NCBI GenBank assembly: GCA_007130695.1
Contig: SLRZ01000232.1
Coordinates: 1 to 39,169, forward strand
DNA from: Nitriliruptoraceae bacterium
GTDB taxonomy: Bacteria > Actinomycetota > Nitriliruptoria > Nitriliruptorales > Nitriliruptoraceae
Length of the DNA: 39,169 bases
Direction of reading: 5' to 3'
A program made the position numbers and the translations under genes. The notes under the pieces were generated by a model. That model worked only from the letters and a program-made list of their open reading frames with translations. It did not search any database and was not told the origin of the DNA. This document shows positions 8,168 to 16,198 of this stretch, one piece after another (the first letter of the stretch is position 1; each line of letters opens with the position of its first letter).

Positions 8168-8190
8168 TAGGATGTGAGTGATCGTTCACA
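8168..8190 (+). promoter_or_regulatory. Promoter with palindromic operator for the acyl-CoA dehydrogenase operon
   Basis: A TAGGAT -10 candidate at 8168-8173 is overlapped at its last base by an 18 bp imperfect palindrome, TGTGAGTGATCGTTCACA (8173-8190). Its arms are TGTGA/TCACA around a central GATC. The position over the start site implies repression. The TetR regulator at the end of the same operon is the natural candidate ligand. Confidence 0.5.
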
Positions 8191-8220
8191 AAGTCCAGCT
8201 GACAAGGGCGGTGGCGCAAA

Positions 8221-9411
8221 GTGGGAGCAGACAACGAGCGTGAGTTGGTCGAGGAGCGCCTCGAGGCACTCCTCAAGGACCATCCTCCGGAGCAGACCGA
8301 GGAGGCGGAGTTCTGGGGCGCCCAGTTCGACGCCGGCCTGGCCTGGGTGAATTTCCCCGAGGGCAAGGGCGGCCTGGGCGTGAGCCCACGGCACCAGACC
8401 CTCGTCAACGAGCGGGTCATGGCCGAGGGCGGTTCGGTGCGCAACCGGGCCATCAACGTCATCGGCATCGGTATGGGTGCCGCGACGCTGGTGCAGCACG
8501 GCACCGAGGAACAGCAGGAACTCCTACGGCCGATGTTCCAGGCCGAGGAGATCTGGTGCCAGCTCTTCTCGGAGCCGGGCGCCGGTTCCGACCTCGCCGG
8601 TCTGGCGACGTCGGCGGTCCAGGAGGGTGACACCTGGATCATCAACGGGCAGAAGGTCTGGACCACCCTGGCGCACCTGGCCAAGTGGGGCCTGCTGGTC
8701 GCGCGTACCGACCCGGACGTCCCCAAGCACGCCGGGCTGACCTACTTCCTGGTCGACATGGAGGCCGATGGCGTCGAGGTCCGGCCGCTGTACCAGATCA
8801 CCGGTGAGGCCGAGTTCAACGAGGTCTACTTCGACGACGCCCGCATCCCCGACCACATGCGGGTCGGCGAGGTCGGTCAGGGCTGGTCGGTGTCGATGAC
8901 CACGCTGATGAACGAGCGGGTCGCCATCGGCGGTCAGGTCTCCCCCCGCGAGTCGGGCACCATCGGCGAGGCGGTCGAGGTCTGGAAGAGCCACGGACAC
9001 GACGACCCGGTGCTGCGTGATGAGCTCATCAGCTTCTGGATCGAGGCCGAATCCCTGCGCCTGACATCGATCCGCGCCGGCGAGTCACGTCGCCAGGGCA
9101 CCCCCGGCCCCGAGGGCTCGACCACGAAGCTGCACTGGGCCGACCTCAACAAGAAGATCAGTTCCTTCACGATGGACCTCATGGAGGCCGAGGGGATGAC
9201 CTTCCCCGGCGGCTACGAGTTCAGTCGCCCGTCGATGAGCGCGATGCGTTCCGGCAACCCGCACAAGACCTTCCTGCGCTCGCGGGCCAACTCCATCGAG
9301 GGTGGCACCAGCGAGATCATGAAGAACATCCTCGGCGAGCGGGTCCTGGGCCTGCCCGGCGAGCCCCGCGTCGACAAGAACGTCCCGTGGCGCGAGGTCC
9401 CGCGCAGCTGA
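8221..9411 (+). CDS. Acyl-CoA dehydrogenase (FadE-type, first of a pair)
   Basis: A 396-residue flavoprotein of the acyl-CoA dehydrogenase family, which introduces the alpha-beta double bond into an acyl-CoA and passes electrons to ETF. Family signatures include WCQLFSEPGAGSDLAGL (flavin/substrate-binding motif near residues 116-132), NGQKVWTTLAHLAKWG, and the C-terminal ANSIEGGTSEIMKNILGERV, in the position of the helix and loop that close over FAD and substrate. GTG 8221 was used as start; the ribosome binding site is weak. The second dehydrogenase gene begins 13 bp after the stop, and a TetR gene overlaps that, giving a three-gene operon. Adjacent unequal FadE pairs in actinobacteria can form alpha2-beta2 enzymes acting on steroid or bulky acyl chains, which may apply here. 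Confidence 0.92.
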   Translation: MGADNERELVEERLEALLKDHPPEQTEEAEFWGAQFDAGLAWVNFPEGKGGLGVSPRHQTLVNERVMAEGGSVRNRAINVIGIGMGAATLVQHGTEEQQELLRPMFQAEEIWCQLFSEPGAGSDLAGLATSAVQEGDTWIINGQKVWTTLAHLAKWGLLVARTDPDVPKHAGLTYFLVDMEADGVEVRPLYQITGEAEFNEVYFDDARIPDHMRVGEVGQGWSVSMTTLMNERVAIGGQVSPRESGTIGEAVEVWKSHGHDDPVLRDELISFWIEAESLRLTSIRAGESRRQGTPGPEGSTTKLHWADLNKKISSFTMDLMEAEGMTFPGGYEFSRPSMSAMRSGNPHKTFLRSRANSIEGGTSEIMKNILGERVLGLPGEPRVDKNVPWREVPRS

Positions 9412-9424
9412 GAGGAGCGTCAAC

Positions 9425-10555
9425 ATGACGACCAACCCGACATTCACGGTCACCGAGGAGCAGCAGATGCTGCGCTCCTCCGCCCGCCAGGTCCTCGAGG
9501 CCCGGGGCGGCAGCGAACGTGTCCGCGAACTGATGATGACCGACGAGGCCGTCGACGAGGCGGCCTACAAGGAGCTCGCCCAGATGGGTCTGGTCGGGCT
9601 GCTGGTCCCCGAGGAGTACGGGGGCTCCGGCTCGACGTTCGTCGAGGCGGGCATCGTGCTCGAGGAGCTCGGCCGGGCCCTGCTGCCCGTGCCCTACCTC
9701 TCCTCGGCGGTGCTGGCGACCACGGCGATCCTGGCCGGTGGGAGCGACGACCAGAAGGCCGCGTACCTGCCCGGAATTGCCTCCGGTGAGCAGCGCGCCA
9801 CGCTGGCCCACCTGAACGAGACCGGCCGTCTCGACGCCGACCCCGGCGTCGCGGCGACCTCCTCCGACAGCGGCTTCGAACTGTCCGGCACCGCCGGCTA
9901 CGTGCTCGACGGGCTCACCGCCGACACGCTGGTCGTCGCGGCCACGACCGACGGTGGCATCGAGCTGTTCGTCGTGCCGGCCGACACGGACGGTGTCCGA
10001 CGCGAGAAGCTCGACGTCCTCGACCTCACCCGGCCCATGGCCACGGTGCACCTCGACGGGGTGTCGGTCGACGGCGACGCGAAGCTGTCCGGTGCTGCCG
10101 GGACCGAGGCGCTGCACCGGGCGCTGACCGCCGGGCTGGTGGCCATCGCCTCCGAGCAGTCGGGAGCGTCGCGGTACGTGCACGAGGACGTCACCGAGTT
10201 CGCCCGCACCCGCATGCAGTTCGGCCGCGCGATCGGCTCCTTCCAGGCGATCAAGCACCGCATCGCCGACCTGATGGTCGAGCTCGAGTCGTCCACCTCC
10301 GCGGTGATGCATGCCCAGCGTGCGCTCGCAGCGGAGGACACCGACGAGATCGCGATCGCGGCACCGATGGCCAAGGCGTACGCCTCGGAGACCTTCGAGC
10401 ACATCGCGGGTGAGGCGATCCAGATCTACGGCGGCATCGGGTTCACCTGGGAGCACGACGCCCACCTGTACTTCAAGCGCTCCAAGGCCAGCCGGCTCCT
10501 GCTGGGAAGTCCGCACCAGCACCGGCGCGTGCTGGCGGACGTGCTCGGCCTTTGA
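9425..10555 (+). CDS. Acyl-CoA dehydrogenase (FadE-type, second of a pair)
   Basis: A 376-residue acyl-CoA dehydrogenase paralogue, clearly divergent from its neighbour. It has the N-terminal helical domain (TEEQQMLRSSARQVLEARGG), a shorter and less conserved central flavin motif (ATLAHLNETGRLDA in place of the usual E/S-rich motif), FARTRMQFGRAIGSFQAIKH near 257-276, and the C-terminal IQIYGGIGFTWEHDAHLYFK. The FTWEHD-type ending is typical of one partner of actinobacterial heteromeric FadE enzymes. Start ATG 9425 has a good GAGAGGAG site upstream. It lies 13 bp after the first dehydrogenase gene and overlaps the TetR gene by 4 bp, so the three are co-translated. Confidence 0.92.
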   Translation: MTTNPTFTVTEEQQMLRSSARQVLEARGGSERVRELMMTDEAVDEAAYKELAQMGLVGLLVPEEYGGSGSTFVEAGIVLEELGRALLPVPYLSSAVLATTAILAGGSDDQKAAYLPGIASGEQRATLAHLNETGRLDADPGVAATSSDSGFELSGTAGYVLDGLTADTLVVAATTDGGIELFVVPADTDGVRREKLDVLDLTRPMATVHLDGVSVDGDAKLSGAAGTEALHRALTAGLVAIASEQSGASRYVHEDVTEFARTRMQFGRAIGSFQAIKHRIADLMVELESSTSAVMHAQRALAAEDTDEIAIAAPMAKAYASETFEHIAGEAIQIYGGIGFTWEHDAHLYFKRSKASRLLLGSPHQHRRVLADVLGL

Positions 10556-11166
10556 CCGCCGCGCCCGTCCCGGCGGCGTCCACGTCACGTGGGCGCCGCC
10601 GGCGGCAGGCTGTCGTCGACGCGGCCGCGACCCTGTTCCTCGAACGCGGGTTCCACGGCACGAGCATCGACGACATCGGCGAGCGCGCGGGCATCTCCGG
10701 GCCCGGCGTCTACCGCCACTTCCCCTCGAAGGACGCGGTGCTCTCGGCGGTCACCGACCGGTTGTGGGAACGGCTCAAGCCCGCACTGCGCGACGCGGCG
10801 GCGGCCGACAGCTCCGAGGCGGCGCTGGAGGTCCTGCTGGACGCCCACGTGGCCATGGCGATCGAAGAGCCCACCGCCCTCGTGCTGCTGGTCCGTGAAC
10901 TGCGTCATCTGCCCGGCCGCAGTCGTTCCTCGGCCCTGCGCAAGCAGTCGAGGTACGTCGCGGCGTGGGCCGGGGTCTTCCGCGGGCTGGCCCCGGGGCT
11001 CGGGGATGAGGAGGCACGGTCGGCCGCTCTGGCGGTCCATGGGCTGCTCGACTCGGCGGCCCGCCACCCGCAGGTCCTCGACCGTGAGCACCGTCGCATC
11101 CAGTTGCGACGGATGGCACGGGCCGCGATCGACGAAGCGCTCGCCGACCCGGTCGGACCTCGCTGA
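10552..11166 (+). CDS. TetR family transcriptional regulator
   Basis: A 204-residue TetR-type repressor. The N-terminal helix-turn-helix spans about residues 18-65: RRQAVVDAAATLFLERGFHG, then SIDDIGERAGISGPGVYRHF and PSKDAVLSAV. The rest is a helical ligand-binding domain. The TTG start at 10552 overlaps the preceding stop (TTGA), the signature of translational coupling, so it is the third gene of the acyl-CoA dehydrogenase operon. It most likely senses an acyl-CoA or related intermediate and represses its own operon through the palindrome at 8173-8190; both points are inference from position. The ligand is unknown. Confidence 0.9.
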   Translation: MTAAPVPAASTSRGRRRRQAVVDAAATLFLERGFHGTSIDDIGERAGISGPGVYRHFPSKDAVLSAVTDRLWERLKPALRDAAAADSSEAALEVLLDAHVAMAIEEPTALVLLVRELRHLPGRSRSSALRKQSRYVAAWAGVFRGLAPGLGDEEARSAALAVHGLLDSAARHPQVLDREHRRIQLRRMARAAIDEALADPVGPR

Positions 11167-11222
11167 CGGGCCCGGCCTCCGGTGCCGGTCGAGGTCCCGG
11201 GCGATGTGGGGCGGGTCGCTCC

Positions 11223-11228
11223 TACGCT
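11223..11228 (+). promoter_or_regulatory. Candidate -10 box for leaderless phosphohexomutase mRNA
   Basis: TACGCT lies 7 bp before ATG 11236 and no Shine-Dalgarno is present between them, as in leaderless actinobacterial transcripts. No convincing -35 is seen. Confidence 0.4.
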
Positions 11229-11235
11229 GCATCCC

Positions 11236-12948
11236 ATGGTCGACGACGATGGGTACGGTCCGGAGGGTCTGCGTGAGCGCGCCCTGGAGTGGATCGCCGG
11301 TGACCCCGACCCCCTGACCCGGGGCCGGCTGCTCCAGGCGGTGGACGCCGGCGACACCGCGGAACTGCGAGCCGCGCTGCACCCCGCCCTCTCGTTCGGG
11401 ACCGCCGGGTTGCGGGGGCCGGTCGGGCCCGGTCCCGCCCGGATGAACCAGGCGACGGTGATGCGCACCACCCGTGGGCTCGCCGAACAGGTGCTGGCCA
11501 CCGTCGGCAGCGGACGCCCGGTGGTGGTGGGCTACGACGCCCGGCCCGACTCCGCCCGCTTCGCCCACGCCACCGCGGGGGTGCTGGCCGCCGCAGGCCT
11601 GCCCGTGCGCCGCTTCGTCGAACCGGTCCCCACCCCCCTGGCGGCCTTCGCGGCCCGCCGGGACGAGGCCGCCGCCGCGATCGTGGTCACGGCCAGCCAC
11701 AACCCGCCGGCCGACAACGGCTACAAGGTCTACGGCGCCGACGCGCGCCAGATCGTTCCGCCGGTGGACCTCGAGATCGCCGCGGCGTCCCAGGCGGCCG
11801 GGCCGGCGAACGCGATCCCCTGGGTGGATCCCGACACCTCCGGGGTGGTCCACGACTACGACGCCGCCCTGGCGGAGGCCTACCTGGCCGAGATCGCCGC
11901 CGTCCGCCCCACCGTCGCCGGCCCCGACCAGCGGATCGCCTACACCCCGCTGCACGGGGTGGGGTGGAACCTGCTCGCCCGCGCGCTGGCCCGGGCCGGC
12001 TACGCCGACGTCCACGTCGTCGCCTCCCAGGCCGAGCCCGACGGTGACTTTCCCACCCTGGCCTTTCCCAACCCCGAGGAACCCGGGACCCTGCACGAGG
12101 TGCTGCGCCTGGGTGACGACGTGCAGGCCGACCTCGTGCTGGCCAACGACCCGGACGCGGACCGGTTGGCGCTGGCGGTTCCCGGTCCCGATGGCCGGCA
12201 CCGACCGCTGAGCGGCAACCAGCTCGGGGTCCTGCTCGCGGACCACCTGCTGCGACACCATGCCGGCCGCCGGCCGCTGGTGGTATCGACGGTGGTCTCC
12301 TCGCCGATGCTGGCGGACGTCGCGGCGTCCCACGGTGCCCGCTACGAGCCGACCCTCACCGGGTTCAAGTGGATCTGCCGTGCCGGCGCAGAGGTGGCCC
12401 GGCAGGAGCAGCGGGAGTTCGTCTTCGGCTACGAGGAGGCCCTGGGCTACGTCGTCGCTGACGTGGTGCGCGACAAGGACGGCATCGCGGCCGGGGTCGT
12501 GACCGCGGATCTCGTGCGGGAACTGGCGGGACGGGGGCAGAGCGTCGACCAGCGACTCGAGGAGCTCTACCAGCGCGACGGCCTGTGGGTGAGCCGCCAG
12601 GTCAGCCGGCCGCTGGGGGCCACCGGCGGGCCAGCGGCAGCGGGGGCCCTGCTCGACACGCTCGCGGGCCTGGACGTCGCCGACGTCGGCGGCCGCAGGC
12701 TCACCGGCATACGTGACCATCGGCGTGGGTCGGGGGAGGTGGCCTGGCGTCCGCCCTCGCCCATCGTCGAACTCGACCTGGAGGGTGGCCGGGCCCTGGT
12801 GCGGCCCTCGGGGACGGAGCCGAAGGTCAAGGTCTACGTGGATCTGCGTGCCGACCGGCAGGGCGACCTCGGTCGACAACAGGACGCACTGGGTCGGGAG
12901 GCCGACCGGGTGGCGACGGCGGTCCTCACTGCGGCCCGGTCCGGCTGA
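11236..12948 (+). CDS. Phosphoglucomutase/phosphomannomutase (alpha-D-phosphohexomutase)
   Basis: A 570-residue phosphohexomutase that interconverts hexose 1- and 6-phosphates through a phosphoserine enzyme. The active-site Ser154 is in VVTASHNPPADNGYK, the Mg loop is DPDADR, the sugar-binding loop is FGYEEALGY and the phosphate-binding loop is PSGTEPK near the C-terminus. SFGTAGLRG near residue 53 and the overall length match the larger PgcA/PGM2-like branch. ATG 11236 gives MVDDDGYG; an in-frame GTG further upstream exists but lacks support, and a TACGCT box 7 bp before the ATG suggests a leaderless transcript. It supplies sugar-1-phosphates for nucleotide sugars, so it could feed the surface-polymer locus downstream, although it is unlinked transcriptionally. 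Confidence 0.92.
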   Translation: MVDDDGYGPEGLRERALEWIAGDPDPLTRGRLLQAVDAGDTAELRAALHPALSFGTAGLRGPVGPGPARMNQATVMRTTRGLAEQVLATVGSGRPVVVGYDARPDSARFAHATAGVLAAAGLPVRRFVEPVPTPLAAFAARRDEAAAAIVVTASHNPPADNGYKVYGADARQIVPPVDLEIAAASQAAGPANAIPWVDPDTSGVVHDYDAALAEAYLAEIAAVRPTVAGPDQRIAYTPLHGVGWNLLARALARAGYADVHVVASQAEPDGDFPTLAFPNPEEPGTLHEVLRLGDDVQADLVLANDPDADRLALAVPGPDGRHRPLSGNQLGVLLADHLLRHHAGRRPLVVSTVVSSPMLADVAASHGARYEPTLTGFKWICRAGAEVARQEQREFVFGYEEALGYVVADVVRDKDGIAAGVVTADLVRELAGRGQSVDQRLEELYQRDGLWVSRQVSRPLGATGGPAAAGALLDTLAGLDVADVGGRRLTGIRDHRRGSGEVAWRPPSPIVELDLEGGRALVRPSGTEPKVKVYVDLRADRQGDLGRQQDALGREADRVATAVLTAARSG

Positions 12949-13035
12949 ACCAGTCGGGGCGCCCCCACGCCCGCCCCCGTCGAGGTGCCGGGAGCGCTGA
13001 CCGCGACCCTCGGTCCTCCGCCGCGGGGCTGGGGT

Positions 13036-13290
13036 TCAGGCGGGGCGCACCTGCAGCGCCCGGGGGCCCCGGCCGTCGTCGCCACGTTCGAAGGTGACCT
13101 GCTCGCCCTCACGCAGGGTACGGAAGCCGCTCGCGTCGATGGAGGAATGGCGGACGAAGACGTCCTCGCCGCCGTCGTCCGGTTGGATGAAGCCGTAGCC
13201 CTTCTCGCCGCTGAACCAGAGCACGCTGCCGCTGGCCCGCCGCGTGGTGGCACGGATCTCGCCGGTCAGCAACTGGTCGGGATCGGACAC
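13036..13290 (-). CDS. Cold-shock domain protein
   Basis: An 84-residue single cold-shock domain protein that binds single-stranded RNA/DNA. The OB-fold core has RNP1 KGYGFIQ and RNP2 VFVRHS. The opening GSVLWFSGEKGYGF is the usual CspA start but is preceded by about 20 extra residues, and the end (RGPRALQVRP) is standard. GTG 13290 is the chosen start, with GAGGACGAG upstream. A shorter protein starting nearer the domain cannot be excluded, but no start codon with a ribosome site is evident there. It faces away from the MFS gene across a 162 bp divergent region that contains candidate -10 boxes in both directions (TAGCCT at 13328-13323, minus; TAGCGT at 13415-13420, plus). Confidence 0.9.
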   Translation of the reverse strand: MSDPDQLLTGEIRATTRRASGSVLWFSGEKGYGFIQPDDGGEDVFVRHSSIDASGFRTLREGEQVTFERGDDGRGPRALQVRPA

Positions 13291-13452
13291 GGTCTCGTCC
13301 TCGGGAGGGGGATCGTCCCGGTGAGGCTATTGCCCGGGCGGCCGGCTGTTCGCGATGACGGCCCCGGCCGTTCGCCGAGTGTCCGGTACCGGTGCCGGGG
13401 GAGGGGCACGCGCCTAGCGTGGCGTCACACCGCAGTGAGACCAGGAGACGAT

Positions 13453-15165
13453 GTGGCCGAGGCGAGCGGAGCCGCCAGGGGCGGGGACCGACCGGTCTCG
13501 ACGTTCGCGCCGTTGGCGGTTCCCGAGTACCGGCGCATCTGGGCCGCCGCCACGGTCTCCCACGTGGGGACCTTCCTCCAGCTGACCGCGGGGCCGTGGT
13601 TGATGCTGCAGTTGACCGGCTCGCCGCTGTTGGTCGCCCTGGTGACGACCGCACTCCTGCTCCCACGGTTGCTGCTGGTGGTGCCGGCCGGCGCCCTGAC
13701 CGACGTCCTGGACCGGCGGACCCTGTTGCTGGTCGGCCAGGGCATCAGCGCCGTGGCCGTCGCCGCGCTCGCGGTCCTGACGGCGCTCGACCTCATCGAC
13801 CCGGTCTCGTTGCTCGGCCTGACGTTCCTGCTCGGCATCGGTTCGGCCATCGCTCTTCCCGCGTTCCAGACCCTGGTGCCCGACCTCGTCGCCGCCCCGT
13901 TGAGGGCCCAGGCGATCACGCTGAACTCGGCGGCGTTCAACGTCGCCCGTTCGCTCGGGCCGGCGATCGGTGGTGCGCTGGTCGCCGTCGGTCTCGCCTC
14001 GGCGGCGTTCGGCGCCAACGCCGTCTCCTACCTCGTCGTCATGGGCGTGCTGCTGTCGTTTCCCCGTGAGGATGTCGGCACCGAGCGCCGTCCGGGCATG
14101 TGGCGATCGGCGGCCGCGGGGGTGCGCTACGCGCGGTTCACACAGCCGATCCGGATCCTGCTCGCGGTGACCGCCCTGTTCTCGCTCACCGCGGCGAGCC
14201 TGCAGGCCTTGCTGCCCAGCGTCGTCGCTGACGACCTCGGCCTCGGGGGTGTCGGATTCGGGGTGCTCTACGGGCTCTTCGGGGCGGGCGCGCTGGCCGG
14301 TGCCCTGACCCGCGAGCGGGTGCGACTGCCCGCCGGCCGGCTGATGCTGCCGGCTTCGATCGTGCTGTTCTCCCTCGGCGCGATCGGCTTCGGTCTGCTG
14401 ACCGTGCCGGCGCTGGCGGGCGCGGCCATCACCCTGGCCGGACTCTCCTGGGTCTGGACGATGACGACCCTGAACGCCTCGGTGCAGTTGCTGGCTCCGA
14501 GGTGGGTCCGTGGCCGGGTGGTGAGCCTGTTCGTGCTGGCCGTCGGTCTCCAGCCGGTGGGGGCGTTTCTGAGCGGTGCCCTCGCGGAGGTCCTCGGCGC
14601 CGGCGCGGCCGTCGCGATCTTCGCCGCAGGTGCGCTGGTGCTGGGGCTCGCCACCCTCCGGTTGCGGCTGCCGGTGCTCGGTGGCATCGAGGAGCCAACG
14701 GCGCCCGAGGACTGGATCGTGCCCGACCACGAACACCACGTGGCCGGCACGCCGGTGCTGGTGGTCACGACCTGGGAGATCGACCCCGACGACGTCGAGC
14801 CGTTCTTCGCCGTGCTGCGTGAGCTGCGTCGCCAGCGGCTGCGGTCAGGTGCCTACCGGTGGTCGGTGTTCCGTGATGCCTCGCACCCGCACCGGATCAC
14901 GGAGATCTTCACGGTCCACGACTGGACCGAGCACCTGGCCCAGCACCGTCGGCTGGACGCCGAGATGGTCGAGGTGATCTCCCGCGCCCGGTCGTTCGAC
15001 CGTTCGGGTGGGCCCGTGACCCGGCACCTCGCCGGCCTCGACGTCGTCGATCCGGGTGCGGCCCCGTTCGAGGAACAGTTGCTCACGGTCCACGACGAGT
15101 TGCACCGCACCGACGGCAGCGTCCCTCTGGACCCGGACGGCCCCCGGGGTGGAGCTTCGAAGTGA
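13453..15165 (+). CDS. MFS exporter (EntS-like MFS_3) with C-terminal ABM-like domain
   Basis: A 570-residue membrane protein. The first about 420 residues form a 12-helix major facilitator of the MFS_3/enterobactin-exporter branch: FRIW-like opening (EYRRIWAAATVSHVG), motif A-like DVLDRRTLLLVG in the first half, and SLGPAIGGALVAVG. Residues about 431-530 (TPVLVVTTWEIDPDD, then RWSVFRDASHPHRITEIF and DWTEHLAQHRR) resemble the dimeric ferredoxin-like antibiotic-biosynthesis-monooxygenase (ABM) fold, facing the cytosol. GTG 13453 was chosen because AGGAG lies 5 bp upstream; the open frame continues upstream through the antisense cold-shock gene but without protein character. A TAGCGT -10 at 13415-13420 precedes it. 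Substrate unknown; siderophore or drug export is the family role. Confidence 0.88.
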   Translation: MAEASGAARGGDRPVSTFAPLAVPEYRRIWAAATVSHVGTFLQLTAGPWLMLQLTGSPLLVALVTTALLLPRLLLVVPAGALTDVLDRRTLLLVGQGISAVAVAALAVLTALDLIDPVSLLGLTFLLGIGSAIALPAFQTLVPDLVAAPLRAQAITLNSAAFNVARSLGPAIGGALVAVGLASAAFGANAVSYLVVMGVLLSFPREDVGTERRPGMWRSAAAGVRYARFTQPIRILLAVTALFSLTAASLQALLPSVVADDLGLGGVGFGVLYGLFGAGALAGALTRERVRLPAGRLMLPASIVLFSLGAIGFGLLTVPALAGAAITLAGLSWVWTMTTLNASVQLLAPRWVRGRVVSLFVLAVGLQPVGAFLSGALAEVLGAGAAVAIFAAGALVLGLATLRLRLPVLGGIEEPTAPEDWIVPDHEHHVAGTPVLVVTTWEIDPDDVEPFFAVLRELRRQRLRSGAYRWSVFRDASHPHRITEIFTVHDWTEHLAQHRRLDAEMVEVISRARSFDRSGGPVTRHLAGLDVVDPGAAPFEEQLLTVHDELHRTDGSVPLDPDGPRGGASK

Positions 15166-15276
15166 TCCACGTTGACGGTGCTGACGGATCCCTCGCCCGT
15201 CGGTCCAAGGCAGCTAGCTTGGGTCTGGGGCAAACAACCGGCGGCACCCCCTGCGCCGCCACCGAACGGACGCGCG

Positions 15277-16167
15277 ATGACTATTCCCGCCGCATGGCAC
15301 CCGGATCCGACCGGCCGTCACCAGCACCGCTACTGGGACGGGACCGTCTGGACGGAGCACGTCGCCAACCACGGGCAGGTCGGTCGAGACCCACTGCCCG
15401 GATCGGATTCGACTTCGGCGGTCGGCGGTGCGGTCGCAGACACCGGTGGGATGCCGGGCACGGGTACCGAGTCCTCGAGCGCCGGCGCCGACGGGGTGGC
15501 ATCGACTGCCGTTCCCGCCGGGGAGGGCGTCCCGCCGGGGGACCCCGCAGCCGGCGCCACGGACAGGTCGATCCCGGCGCAGCCGGCCTCCGAGCAGCAG
15601 CAACCTCCGAACCCGCAACAGCCGGCCGCGCACCCGCAGCCGGGGGAGACGGCACAGCAGGAGCCCGCGGCGCCGGTCTCCACCCAGCAGCCGTCACCGA
15701 ACCAGGGTCCGCCGCCGGCGCAGCCGGGTGGCTACCCGGCGCTACAGCCCGGTGGTTTCCCGGCACAGCAGCCCGCTGCTGCCAGCGGGCAGTCGAACGG
15801 GATCGCCCTGGCGGCCCTGATCGTCGGGTTGCTCTCCCTCGCGATCGCGTGGATCCCCTTCATCGGGTTGTTGGGTGTCGTGGGCGGGTTCGTCGCCCTA
15901 CTGCTCGGCGTCTTCGGCCGCGGGAGGGCCAAGAAGATCGCCAATGGTGCCGGCATGGCCATCACGGGCATCATCTCCGGAATCGTGGCGATCCTGTTGG
16001 GGGTTGCGTCCACGGTCCTGCCGGTCCTGTTCTTCCAGGGCCTGGTTGGAGATTTCGAGGCTGTCGACGCCTGCATCGAGGAGACCGGCGACGAGGAGGC
16101 CTGCATCGAAGAGCATGCACCCTGGTGGCTGCAGTGGCTCGACGACGCGGAGGACTTCGAGAACTGA
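15277..16167 (+). CDS. DUF2510/DUF4190-type membrane protein
   Basis: A 296-residue protein with three parts. Residues 5-30 are a DUF2510 motif (AAWHPDPTGRHQHRYWDGTVWT), with the Trp and W-D-G residues spaced as in actinobacterial envelope proteins. Residues 40-170 are a low-complexity, proline/glutamine-rich linker. Residues 175-250 hold three hydrophobic segments with GLLSLAIAWIPFIGLLGVVGG, of the DUF4190 kind. The last 40 residues are strongly acidic with two Cys in a repeated E-A-C-I-E-E pattern. Start ATG 15277 begins the DUF2510 domain. A TAGCTT -10 candidate lies at 15215-15220. It follows the MFS gene by 111 bp and converges with parC. Function unknown; such proteins are often membrane-anchored sensors or scaffold proteins. 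Confidence 0.8.
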   Translation: MTIPAAWHPDPTGRHQHRYWDGTVWTEHVANHGQVGRDPLPGSDSTSAVGGAVADTGGMPGTGTESSSAGADGVASTAVPAGEGVPPGDPAAGATDRSIPAQPASEQQQPPNPQQPAAHPQPGETAQQEPAAPVSTQQPSPNQGPPPAQPGGYPALQPGGFPAQQPAAASGQSNGIALAALIVGLLSLAIAWIPFIGLLGVVGGFVALLLGVFGRGRAKKIANGAGMAITGIISGIVAILLGVASTVLPVLFFQGLVGDFEAVDACIEETGDEEACIEEHAPWWLQWLDDAEDFEN

Positions 16168-16198
16168 TCGCGGCGCCGGCTGGCCAGCCCTCAGACGG

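Noticed and set aside
8173-8190. CRP-type binding site (TGTGA...TCACA)
   Set aside because: The arms are 8 bp apart instead of 6, and the site lies over the start of an operon encoding its own TetR regulator, which fits better.
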